Shown here: piece by piece, positions 47,570-55,021 of the stretch | Position numbering within the stretch: position 1 is the first letter of the stretch | Layout: each line of letters starts with the position of its first letter | Assembly: GCF_905220705.1 (NCBI RefSeq) | Contig: NZ_CAJNAT010000001.1 | Span: 310,001-374,000 of the forward strand | From: Paraburkholderia domus | GTDB lineage: Bacteria > Pseudomonadota > Gammaproteobacteria > Burkholderiales > Burkholderiaceae | DNA length: 64,000 nucleotides | Direction: 5' to 3' | The notes under the pieces: generated by a model | Told to the model about the DNA's origin: nothing | What the model saw: the letters and a program-made list of their open reading frames with translations, nothing else | The model's database searches: none | Translations under genes and position numbers: made by a program

Positions 47570-48192
47570 TGGCAATCAGGAAATTCAGTTGGCGCTGGCT
47601 TACCGTTTGCGCGATACCTGGACTGGCTCTCATTTGGGGAGTCTTTGCAATGCTTCGTCCCATTGATGAGGTCACACTAGCAATTGGCGAACCGTACGAG
47701 CAGATGCGCCAGCATTCTCGCTCAACATTGCCTGCCCTCGAGTCCAACGCAAACTGGGGAGGCTACGTGAGCCGTCCCACTCGATTGCGCTTCACCGCCC
47801 CCAAATATGGTTTTGTCACTCCTGCTGCGAAATTCCTGGTGGTAAATTACGACCGCAAGGGCAACGTCGATTCCGTGACACTGTCCCCACAAGTCACGAC
47901 ATTGCATCTTGATGAGGCGATGGCAATCCTCGAAGATATACAGGATCAGCTTCGACGGGGAGGATGGAAACCATTTCGAGAAGCGCGAAGCCAGCCAATC
48001 GAAGACACGCCAACGAGGCGCGCAGAGATTCGGACATGCGCCGCACCGACGAGCTACTGGCAGGCCGAAAACAAGTATCAAGTCTCGCTCAATATCCGTT
48101 GTTTCCGCACTGAAGACCATCCGAACGACGAGCGCTACCTAATCACCCTGGACTTGGGGCCACCAGTGTTTGATGATTCGCCCACCCCGTGA
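47569..48192 (+). CDS. Membrane-anchored periplasmic protein, candidate immunity partner
   Basis: 207 residues; not recognised as a known family. A short basic n-region (MAIRKFSWRW) is followed by one membrane segment (about 11-28) without a clear cleavage site, so the remaining 180 residues should lie in the periplasm tethered to the inner membrane. That domain is soluble and includes two cysteines about 25 residues apart (RTCAAP and NIRCFR) that could form a disulphide. The ATG overlaps the upstream stop by one base, a sign of translational coupling. Anchored periplasmic proteins encoded right after a toxin are typical immunity proteins, but this is inference from layout. Confidence 0.7.
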   Translation: MAIRKFSWRWLTVCAIPGLALIWGVFAMLRPIDEVTLAIGEPYEQMRQHSRSTLPALESNANWGGYVSRPTRLRFTAPKYGFVTPAAKFLVVNYDRKGNVDSVTLSPQVTTLHLDEAMAILEDIQDQLRRGGWKPFREARSQPIEDTPTRRAEIRTCAAPTSYWQAENKYQVSLNIRCFRTEDHPNDERYLITLDLGPPVFDDSPTP

Positions 48193-48296
48193 ATGTAAGA
48201 ATGCGTTCGGGCTACAGCAGATTTTTTCCATCTCTTACTTGCCGCGGGCACAGCTCGTCGGCGTCTTTGACAATGCGAAGCAAAATCGGCGCGTTA

Positions 48297-48399
48297 GTGT
48301 TCGGCAGTTTCATCACCTTCATGATGTGGCTCGCAAAACGGCGTAGTGCCGTGAATGAGCGCACGGTGGATATGCGGGCTTTAGTAGAAGAATGACGGC
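48297..48399 (+). pseudogene. Direct repeat, right copy: orphan lplT 3' end
   Basis: Codes for the same last 32 residues of LplT and the stop at 48393-48395, but has no body upstream. All four base differences from the live copy are synonymous (Phe, Arg, Ala, Ala), so both tails come from functional, separately evolving lplT genes. Between this fragment and mutS (48400-48544) nothing else is seen. Confidence 0.9.
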
Positions 48400-48544
48400 A
48401 TGGCCAGCGGCGCCCGGCTGGCGCGAGAATTTGCGTGGCGGCCTGCTGAGATGCTTTGCGGATTGGCCGTCCGGCCAGGGTCCGCTCGCCGCGCCGGCAG
48501 GTTAAACTCACGCCCTGAACAGCTAACGCAAGAAGACACCGAGG

Positions 48545-51232
48545 ATGGGCATTCAAACCGCAGCGGCCAATGACGTCGCACAACACACGCCGATGATGCA
48601 GCAGTACCTGCGCATCAAAGCAGATCATCCGGGCACGCTGGTGTTCTACCGGATGGGCGACTTCTACGAACTCTTTTTCGAAGATGCGGAAAAAGCCGCA
48701 CGCCTGCTCGATTTGACACTGACGCAGCGCGGCGCGTCGGCGGGCAATCCGATCAAGATGGCGGGCGTGCCGCATCACGCGGTCGAACAATATCTGGCCA
48801 AGCTGGTAAAGCTAGGCGAATCCGTCGCGATTTGCGAACAGATCGGCGATCCGGCTACGTCGAAAGGGCCGGTCGAGCGCAAAGTGATGCGCGTGGTCAC
48901 GCCGGGCACATTGACGGACGCTGCACTCCTGTCCGACAAAAACGATGTCTACCTGATGGCGCTGTGCGTCGCACATAACCGCCGCGGCGTCGCAACGAGT
49001 GTCGGGCTCGCGTGGCTGAATCTGGCGAGCGGCGCGTTGCGCCTCGCCGAAGTTGCACCCGACCAGGTGGCCGCCGCGCTCGAGCGGATCCGTCCCGCGG
49101 AAATTCTGGTGGCCGATGCGCCTGCCGACTCCGCGAGCTGGACGCCGCCCGTCAGCGCGGGCGCCCTCACCCGCGTGCCGGTCTGGCACTTCGATATCAC
49201 GTCGGGCACGCAGCGTCTGTGCGATCAGCTGGAAGTGGCCGGCCTCGACGGCTTCGGCGCGCATTCGCTGACAGCGGCATGCGGCGCGGCCGGTGCGCTT
49301 CTTCTGTATGCGGCGGCCACGCAGGGCCAGCAATTGCGTCACGTGCGCAGCCTGAAGGTCGAGTACGAGTCCGAATATATCGGGCTCGACCCCGCCACGC
49401 GCCGCAATCTTGAACTCACTGAAACGCTGCGCGGCACTGAATCGCCCACGCTGTGCTCGCTGCTCGACACCTGCTGCACGACGATGGGCAGCCGTCTGCT
49501 GCGTCACTGGCTGCATCATCCGCCACGCGAAGCCGCTGTGGCGCAAGCACGTCAGCAGGCCATCGGCGCATTGCTCGACGCGCCGCTGGGCGCAGGCGTC
49601 GACTCGCTGCGCGGCGCGTTGCGGCAGATTTCCGACATCGAGCGGATTACCGGGCGCCTCGCACTGCTGTCGGCGCGGCCTCGCGATCTCTCAAGCCTGC
49701 GCGATACGTTCATCGCCTTGCCCGAGTTGCGCGCGCAACTGGCGGCCGTTTCGTCGAATGCTGATTCGCTGGCGCGTATCGACGCATCGCTGGAACCGCC
49801 GCAAGCGTGCGTCGAACTGCTCAAGCGCGCAGTCGCGCAAGAGCCATCCGCCATGGTGCGCGACGGCGGCGTGATCGCCCGCGGCTACGATGCGGAACTC
49901 GATGAGTTGCGAGATATTTCGGAGAACTGCGGGCAGTTCCTGATCGACCTCGAAACACGCGAACGGGCGCGCACCGGTATCGGCAATCTGCGCGTCGAGT
50001 ACAACAAGGTGCACGGCTTCTATATCGAAGTCACGCGCGGCCAGACTGACAAGGTGCCGGACGATTACCGCCGCCGTCAGACGCTGAAAAACGCCGAGCG
50101 TTACATCACACCGGAACTGAAAACGTTCGAAGACAAGGCACTGTCCGCGCAGGAACGCGCGCTGGCCCGCGAACGCTCGCTTTACGACGCGTTGCTGCAA
50201 GCGCTGCTGCCTTTTATCCCGGACTGCCAGCGGGTCGCCGCGGCGCTCGCCGAACTCGATTTGCTGGCAGCCTTCGCCGAACGCGCCCGCGCGCTCGATT
50301 GGGTCGCGCCGACGTTTTCGCCGGATACCGGCATCGAAATCGAACAGGGCCGGCATCCGGTTGTCGAGGCGCAGGTCGAGCAATTCATCGCTAACGACTG
50401 CACGCTCACACCCGAGCGCAAACTGCTGCTGATCACCGGCCCGAACATGGGCGGTAAATCGACCTTTATGCGGCAGACCGCGCTGATTGCACTGCTGGCG
50501 TACGTCGGCAGCTATGTGCCGGCACGGCGCGCGGCATTCGGTCCGATCGATCGCATCTTCACGCGAATCGGCGCCGCCGACGACCTGGCCGGCGGCCGTT
50601 CGACCTTCATGGTGGAGATGACGGAAGCGGCGGCGATCCTGAACGACGCGACACCGCAAAGTCTCGTGCTGATGGACGAGATCGGGCGCGGCACGTCGAC
50701 GTTCGACGGCCTCGCGCTAGCGTGGGCCATCGCGCGGCATCTGCTCTCGCATAATGGCTGCCATACGCTGTTCGCCACGCACTACTTCGAACTCACGCAG
50801 TTGCCTGCCGAGTTTCCACACGCGGCCAATGTGCATCTGTCGGCGGTCGAGCATGGGCACGGCATCGTGTTCCTGCACGCGGTCAGTGAAGGTCCGGCGA
50901 ATCAGAGCTACGGTTTGCAGGTCGCACAACTAGCCGGTGTGCCGAACGCGGTGATTCGCGCAGCCCGCAAGCACCTCGCGCATCTCGAACAGCAATCTGC
51001 GGCGCAACCCGCACCGCAACTCGATCTGTTCGCGGCACCCATGCCCATGCTGGTCGAAGACGCCGACGACGCGCGCGACGACACGCGGGAATCGACAGCG
51101 GCGTCGCCGGCCATGCAGACGCTCGTCGAACGTCTGCGCGCAATCGACCCGAACGAACTGCGGCCACGCGAAGCGCTGGATCTGCTGTACGAACTGCACG
51201 ACCTGGCCGCCGCGCCGGATGCAGATCATTGA
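48545..51232 (+). CDS. mutS: DNA mismatch repair protein MutS
   Basis: Recognises mismatches and starts methyl-directed repair. 895 residues, with the mismatch-wedging Phe-x-Glu at Phe40-Glu42 ([11 protein letters not shown]). The ATPase has Walker [10 protein letters not shown] at about 632-640 and Walker [17 protein letters not shown] helix-turn-helix near the C-terminus is [13 protein letters not shown]..., followed by an acidic linker and a tetramerisation tail ([18 protein letters not shown]). It ends 14 bases inside the following gene. It is the MutS1 type with all domains. Confidence 0.97.
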   Translation: MGIQTAAANDVAQHTPMMQQYLRIKADHPGTLVFYRMGDFYELFFEDAEKAARLLDLTLTQRGASAGNPIKMAGVPHHAVEQYLAKLVKLGESVAICEQIGDPATSKGPVERKVMRVVTPGTLTDAALLSDKNDVYLMALCVAHNRRGVATSVGLAWLNLASGALRLAEVAPDQVAAALERIRPAEILVADAPADSASWTPPVSAGALTRVPVWHFDITSGTQRLCDQLEVAGLDGFGAHSLTAACGAAGALLLYAAATQGQQLRHVRSLKVEYESEYIGLDPATRRNLELTETLRGTESPTLCSLLDTCCTTMGSRLLRHWLHHPPREAAVAQARQQAIGALLDAPLGAGVDSLRGALRQISDIERITGRLALLSARPRDLSSLRDTFIALPELRAQLAAVSSNADSLARIDASLEPPQACVELLKRAVAQEPSAMVRDGGVIARGYDAELDELRDISENCGQFLIDLETRERARTGIGNLRVEYNKVHGFYIEVTRGQTDKVPDDYRRRQTLKNAERYITPELKTFEDKALSAQERALARERSLYDALLQALLPFIPDCQRVAAALAELDLLAAFAERARALDWVAPTFSPDTGIEIEQGRHPVVEAQVEQFIANDCTLTPERKLLLITGPNMGGKSTFMRQTALIALLAYVGSYVPARRAAFGPIDRIFTRIGAADDLAGGRSTFMVEMTEAAAILNDATPQSLVLMDEIGRGTSTFDGLALAWAIARHLLSHNGCHTLFATHYFELTQLPAEFPHAANVHLSAVEHGHGIVFLHAVSEGPANQSYGLQVAQLAGVPNAVIRAARKHLAHLEQQSAAQPAPQLDLFAAPMPMLVEDADDARDDTRESTAASPAMQTLVERLRAIDPNELRPREALDLLYELHDLAAAPDADH

Positions 51233-52565
51233 CGCACACAGGCCCTCGCAGTGCCCGCGCAAACTTTGCGCGGCACTGACCAACGCCCTCAAATTCAGGG
51301 GCGGCCTCATGTCGCTCGTGGCGCTTGTAGCGTTTGCCCCGCTCGCGCACGCCGAGGCGCCGCGCTATGCCTTCGCGGTCATCGCCAACACGATGCAAAG
51401 CCCCGCCGACGAAGCGCCCACGCAGCGCCTTATCGAGGCGATCAGCCGCGACCGCGAAGTATCGTTCATTGTCTACGACGGGAATCTGAAAGGTGCGAAA
51501 GAAGCGTGCCGCGATGCGTTATACGAACGGCGCCACGCGCTGCTCGAAACATCGCGGCCCGCCCTCTTCTTCATTCCGGGCCAGCACGACTGGGCCGACT
51601 GCGGCACGGCTGAGGCCGGCGGCTTCGACCCGGTCGAACGGCTCGATCAACTACGCCAGACCCTGTTCACCGACTCCACGTCGATGGGTCAGAACCCGAT
51701 CGCATTAACACGCGAGAGCGAAGTGTCGCGCTTCCGTCCGTTCCGGGAGAACGTGCGTTGGCAGGTCGGCGATACTGTCTTTGTCGGTCTGAACGCGCCG
51801 AGTCCGAACAATCACTACCTGACTGCAGGCGGCCGCAACGGCGAGTTCGAAGATCGCGTGATCGCCAATGCATTCTGGCTCGAGCACGCCGCCGAATACG
51901 CGAAACGCCGCGACGCGCACGCGATTGTCGTGTTCATTCAGGGCGACCCCGATCCGGAGCGTTACGAACGACCCGACCGTTTTGCCTGGCTGCGTTTTAC
52001 TCGCAATACGCGCCGCGACGGTTTTCTGGAATTCAAGCGCAGCCTCGTCAAACTCGCGCAGATTTTTCGCGGACCGGTGCTGGTGATCCATTGCGACGAT
52101 GAACGCGCGAGCGCCGGCTTCGTGATCGATCAGCCGCTGCGCAATGACAAGGGGATGCTGGTGACGAATCTCACACGTGTCGCGCTTGCGCCGCATGATC
52201 GTCTTAACCAGTGGATTCAGATTGAAGCGGATCTCAGCAAGAAGCCGCCGTTCCGCGTGAGTGTGCGCGATGTGCCGAGGCAAATGCCGATGCCCACGGC
52301 AGCACCCCTGCAGCCGCGCGAAGAGCCGGCAGCTTCGATGCCTGCCGTGCCTGCGTTAGGCCCGGCTTCCGAGTTGCCGCCGTTGTTGCAGGCGCCCGGG
52401 CAGCCACAACCGGTTCAGCCGCAACGCGAACCGGCGGAGGACGGAAGCGGCGAATACGGGCCCGCCATGTCCGCACCGCCCGCCTCGGCTGTTTTGCCGC
52501 GCGCACCGGGTGTGCCTTCAGGCGCTCCCGGCACGCCCGCGAGTTCAGTGCAGCGTGGGCCCTGA
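51219..52565 (+). CDS. Exported calcineurin-like phosphoesterase-related protein with degenerate motifs
   Basis: 448 residues, overlapping mutS by 14 bases. An N-terminal signal-like stretch ([20 protein letters not shown], cleavage near 45) points to export; an internal start near 51309 is possible. The body has a phosphoesterase-like order of motifs: YDGNLKG (for GDxxD), [10 protein letters not shown] (for GNHD/E) and [18 protein letters not shown] stands for GHxH. Several metal ligands are altered, so it may be catalytically dead or bind a different metal. The last 95 residues are Pro/Ala/Gln-rich and disordered. Its coupling to mutS seems accidental rather than functional. It converges on slyD with 21 bases of overlap. 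Confidence 0.65.
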   Translation: MQIIDAHRPSQCPRKLCAALTNALKFRGGLMSLVALVAFAPLAHAEAPRYAFAVIANTMQSPADEAPTQRLIEAISRDREVSFIVYDGNLKGAKEACRDALYERRHALLETSRPALFFIPGQHDWADCGTAEAGGFDPVERLDQLRQTLFTDSTSMGQNPIALTRESEVSRFRPFRENVRWQVGDTVFVGLNAPSPNNHYLTAGGRNGEFEDRVIANAFWLEHAAEYAKRRDAHAIVVFIQGDPDPERYERPDRFAWLRFTRNTRRDGFLEFKRSLVKLAQIFRGPVLVIHCDDERASAGFVIDQPLRNDKGMLVTNLTRVALAPHDRLNQWIQIEADLSKKPPFRVSVRDVPRQMPMPTAAPLQPREEPAASMPAVPALGPASELPPLLQAPGQPQPVQPQREPAEDGSGEYGPAMSAPPASAVLPRAPGVPSGAPGTPASSVQRGP

Positions 52566-53087
52566 CTTGTCTTCTTCGGCTTCGTCGTCATCGTCATCGA
52601 GGACTTCGAGGCCGTCGGCGCCATGCGCGTGTTCGTGCTGGATTTCGTCTTCGGTAGCCGGACGCACGTCCTTGACCGTCAGCGCGAAACGCAGCGCCAT
52701 GCCGGCGAGCGGATGGTTGCCGTCGAGCACGACTTTGTCTCCTGCGACGTCGGTCACCACGTAGACGAGGGAATCGAGATCCTCATCGCCTTCTTCCGGC
52801 GTGCCCTCGAATTGCATGCCGACTTCGAGCGGTTCCGGGAAGCGGTCGCGCGGCTCGATCTTCACGAGATCGGGGTCGTACTCGCCGAACGCGTCTTGCG
52901 GCTCGAGCTGGATCTGGGTCTCGAAGCCGGCCTCGTGGCCGTCGAGCTCTTCCTCGATCTTGGGGAACGTGCCATCATAGCCGCCGTGCAGATAGACCAT
53001 CGGCTCGTCGCTTTCTTCAATCAGATTGCCCTGCGCATCCGATAGCTTATAAGCGACCGACACGACGGTGTTCTTTGCGATTTTCAT
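52545..53087 (-). CDS. slyD: FKBP-type peptidyl-prolyl isomerase SlyD
   Basis: Cytoplasmic isomerase and chaperone; SlyD also carries metals such as nickel. 180 residues from ATG 53087 with a GGAGAA site. FKBP residues VVSVAYKLSDAQGNLIEES and YLHGGYDGTFPKIEEELDGHEAG are followed by the insert-in-flap domain FGEYDPDLVKIEPRDRFPEP. The C-terminus has HEHAHG and a very acidic tail (EVLDDDDDEAEEDK). It has fewer histidines than E. coli SlyD, so metal binding may be weaker. Divergent from the JmjC gene, 32 bases apart. Confidence 0.92.
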   Translation of the reverse strand: MKIAKNTVVSVAYKLSDAQGNLIEESDEPMVYLHGGYDGTFPKIEEELDGHEAGFETQIQLEPQDAFGEYDPDLVKIEPRDRFPEPLEVGMQFEGTPEEGDEDLDSLVYVVTDVAGDKVVLDGNHPLAGMALRFALTVKDVRPATEDEIQHEHAHGADGLEVLDDDDDEAEEDKSGPTLH

Positions 53088-53119
53088 TCGATTCTCCAGA
53101 ATACAACTCACATTATACG

Positions 53120-54370
53120 ATGCCCAAGCGGCCCACTGACCACCCGGCCGATGCAGCTTCGGCACGGAAATCTTCGCCGGCTTCAAAGCCGGCACGCCCT
53201 ATTCTCCCGCCCTCGCCGGACACGCCCACGCCGTTGCTCGGCAATCTGACGCCGTCGCAATTCATGCGCCGGTACTGGCAGAAGAAGCCGCTCTTGATCC
53301 GTCAGGCGATCCCGAATGTGGAGGCACCGCTGTCGCGCGACGAGTTTTTCGAGCTGGCCGATCAGGATGAAGTCGAAGCGCGCCTGATCACGCACTTTCG
53401 CAACAAATGGCAAATGGAGCACGGCCCGTTCGCGCCTGATGAACTGCCGTCGGTCAAACAGCGCGCATGGACGCTGCTAGTGCAAGGCGTGGACCTCTAC
53501 GACGATCGCGCGCGCGCGTTGCTCGACCGTTTTCGCTTCGTACCGGACGCGCGTCTGGACGATCTGATGATTTCGTATGCGAGCGATGGCGGCGGCGTCG
53601 GCCCCCACTTCGATTCCTACGATGTGTTTCTTTTGCAAGTAAAAGGTAAGCGCCGGTGGCGGATCAGTGCGCAGAAAGATCTGACACTCCAACCGGGTTT
53701 GCCGTTGAAAGTTTTACAGCATTTCGAGCCGGAAGAGGAATGGCTGCTTGAACCGGGCGACATGTTGTACCTGCCGCCGCATATCGCCCATGACGGCGTC
53801 GCCGAAGGCGAATGCATGACCTGCTCGATGGGTTTTCGCGCCCCGTCCGCGGGCGAGTTGACCGCGCAGTTCCTCTACCATCTGGCCGAACGCGGCGAAG
53901 CGGCCGTGCGGCCCGATGCGCTTTATCGCGACCCGCAACAGCCCGCTGTCGACCGTCCGGCGGAACTGCCCGCCGCGTTGATCGAGCGAGTTGGTGCGAT
54001 CCTTGCTGGCGTCAAATGGCGTGAGCAGGACATTGCAACGTTCCTTGGTACGTACCTCAGCGAACCGAAGCCGAGCGTCGTATTTGATCCGCCGCAACGA
54101 CCGCTTAATGCAGCGCGTTTCATCAGTCAGGCATCGAAGTCCGGCATTCGGCTGGACCGCAAGACTAATTTGTTGTACAACCGCCGTTTTTTCTTCGTAA
54201 ATGGAGAGGAAATACCGTTTGATGGCGCAAGAAAGTGGTTGATTGACCTCGCTGATCACCGGTGTGTGAGTGCGAAACGCTTTGTAACACTCTCACACGA
54301 TTCGTCGGTGACAGCACTGCTGCACGAGTGGTATTGTGCGGGCTGGATACAAGTGGGCGAGCTTGCGTAA
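53120..54370 (+). CDS. JmjC/cupin ribosomal protein oxygenase (RoxA/YcfD-like)
   Basis: Fe(II)/2-oxoglutarate oxygenase; the E. coli homologue YcfD hydroxylates an arginine of ribosomal protein L16. 416 residues from ATG 53120. The metal-binding HxD is His163-Phe-Asp165 in GPHFDSYDVFLLQVKGKRRW and the distal His is about 224 in YLPPHIAHDG. A helical dimerisation region and a C-terminal winged helix follow (LFYNRRFFFVNG-like end). A Ser/Pro/Ala lead of about 38 residues is not conserved. The substrate is inferred from homology, not shown here. Confidence 0.88.
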   Translation: MPKRPTDHPADAASARKSSPASKPARPILPPSPDTPTPLLGNLTPSQFMRRYWQKKPLLIRQAIPNVEAPLSRDEFFELADQDEVEARLITHFRNKWQMEHGPFAPDELPSVKQRAWTLLVQGVDLYDDRARALLDRFRFVPDARLDDLMISYASDGGGVGPHFDSYDVFLLQVKGKRRWRISAQKDLTLQPGLPLKVLQHFEPEEEWLLEPGDMLYLPPHIAHDGVAEGECMTCSMGFRAPSAGELTAQFLYHLAERGEAAVRPDALYRDPQQPAVDRPAELPAALIERVGAILAGVKWREQDIATFLGTYLSEPKPSVVFDPPQRPLNAARFISQASKSGIRLDRKTNLLYNRRFFFVNGEEIPFDGARKWLIDLADHRCVSAKRFVTLSHDSSVTALLHEWYCAGWIQVGELA

Positions 54371-54462
54371 CTCTGCCCGCCTGTTATACCGTACTGTGAA
54401 ATTTTGTATGAGAAAGACAACGTATTGACCCCGGATTTATGGATTGTCAGTACGAAAGTGCA

Positions 54463-54468
54463 TATAAT
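54463..54468 (+). promoter_or_regulatory. Candidate -10 element for the alanine-rich lipoprotein gene
   Basis: Perfect TATAAT about 135 bases before the ATG. TTGTCA lies 13 bases upstream, too close for a normal sigma-70 promoter; no better -35 is visible. The expected leader contains an imperfect inverted repeat (CTCCACCAACGG and GTGTTGGAG). Confidence 0.45.
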
Positions 54469-54601
54469 TTCCGCCCAAGCCGTAGGGAAGATTCCAGCTC
54501 GTCAAAAGAGCGTCTCCACCAACGGCCCAGGTCGGTGTTGGAGCACATTACCGGTATTATTTTGCGCTGTTGCTTACCTTTAACCATAAAAGGACGTGAT
54601 C

Positions 54602-54874
54602 ATGAAGAAATCCCTCCTCGTAGCATCCCTGTTGGCAGCTGTGGCACTGGCTGCATGCAACAAGAGCAGCGATCAGGCAGCTACGACCGCAGCTAGCGAC
54701 GCAACGGTTGCTGCCTCGGCAGCAACGGCTGCCGCTTCGGACGTTTCGACTGCTGCTTCGGGTGCGGCTGCTGCTGCGAGCGACGCTGCTGCTTCGGCTA
54801 CGACCGCTGCTTCGGACGCAATGGCTGCCGCTTCGGCTGCTGTTGCTGCTCCGGCTTCGGGCGCAAGCCAGTAA
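54602..54874 (+). CDS. Small alanine-zipper lipoprotein
   Basis: 90 residues from ATG 54602 with AAAGGA site. Lipobox VALAAC gives acylated Cys21 after a classic signal (MKKSLLVASLLAAVALAA). The mature chain is almost all Ala/Ser/Asp/Thr with clear heptads: AASDATV, AASAATA, AASDVST, AASGAAA, AASDAAA. After the four-residue break SATT come AASDAMA and AASAAVA. This periodicity predicts a coiled coil with an alanine core, as in Braun's lipoprotein Lpp. It lacks the C-terminal Lys used by Lpp to attach to peptidoglycan. An outer-membrane structural role is inferred. Confidence 0.85.
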   Translation: MKKSLLVASLLAAVALAACNKSSDQAATTAASDATVAASAATAAASDVSTAASGAAAAASDAAASATTAASDAMAAASAAVAAPASGASQ

Positions 54875-54905
54875 GCTGTCGCATAGGGCTCGCCTCTGGG
54901 CGAAA

Positions 54906-54943
54906 ACTGTCTCAGGAAATCACCTCGATTTCCTGAGACAGTA
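54906..54943 (+). terminator. Perfect 16-bp hairpin after the lipoprotein gene
   Basis: Arms ACTGTCTCAGGAAATC and GATTTCCTGAGACAGT around a 5-base loop. No T-run follows directly, but it may stabilise the mRNA or act with the following terminator. Confidence 0.6.
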
Positions 54944-54947
54944 AAGC

Positions 54948-54980
54948 AAAACGCCACGGATTCACATCCGTGGCGTTTTG
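54948..54980. terminator. Terminator between lipoprotein and dinG genes
   Basis: Stem AAAACGCCACGGA / TCCGTGGCGTTTT, loop of about 7 bases, T-rich on both strands; serves the two convergent genes. Confidence 0.85.
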
Positions 54981-55021
54981 TCATTTAAGCGCCGTTTTTT
55001 TAACGGCATTCACTTAGTCAC

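Larger units (their letters stand above)
46346..48296. mobile_element. Two-gene foreign-looking insert between lplT-end repeats
   Basis: About 1.95 kb bounded by the 103-bp direct repeats. It is visibly less G+C rich and uses A/T-ending codons more than the genes either side. It holds a DUF2515-like gene and an overlapping membrane-anchored gene, both read rightwards, plus 213 bases of leader and about 100 bases of trailer. No integrase, transposase, terminal inverted repeat or tRNA is present, so entry by homologous recombination carrying a foreign lplT end is the simplest explanation. Confidence 0.7.

Noticed and set aside
48189..48395. 68-codon open frame across the orphan lplT tail
   Set aside because: The first 36 codons have no counterpart in lplT and no ribosome site precedes them, so it is unlikely to be translated; treated as a fragment.
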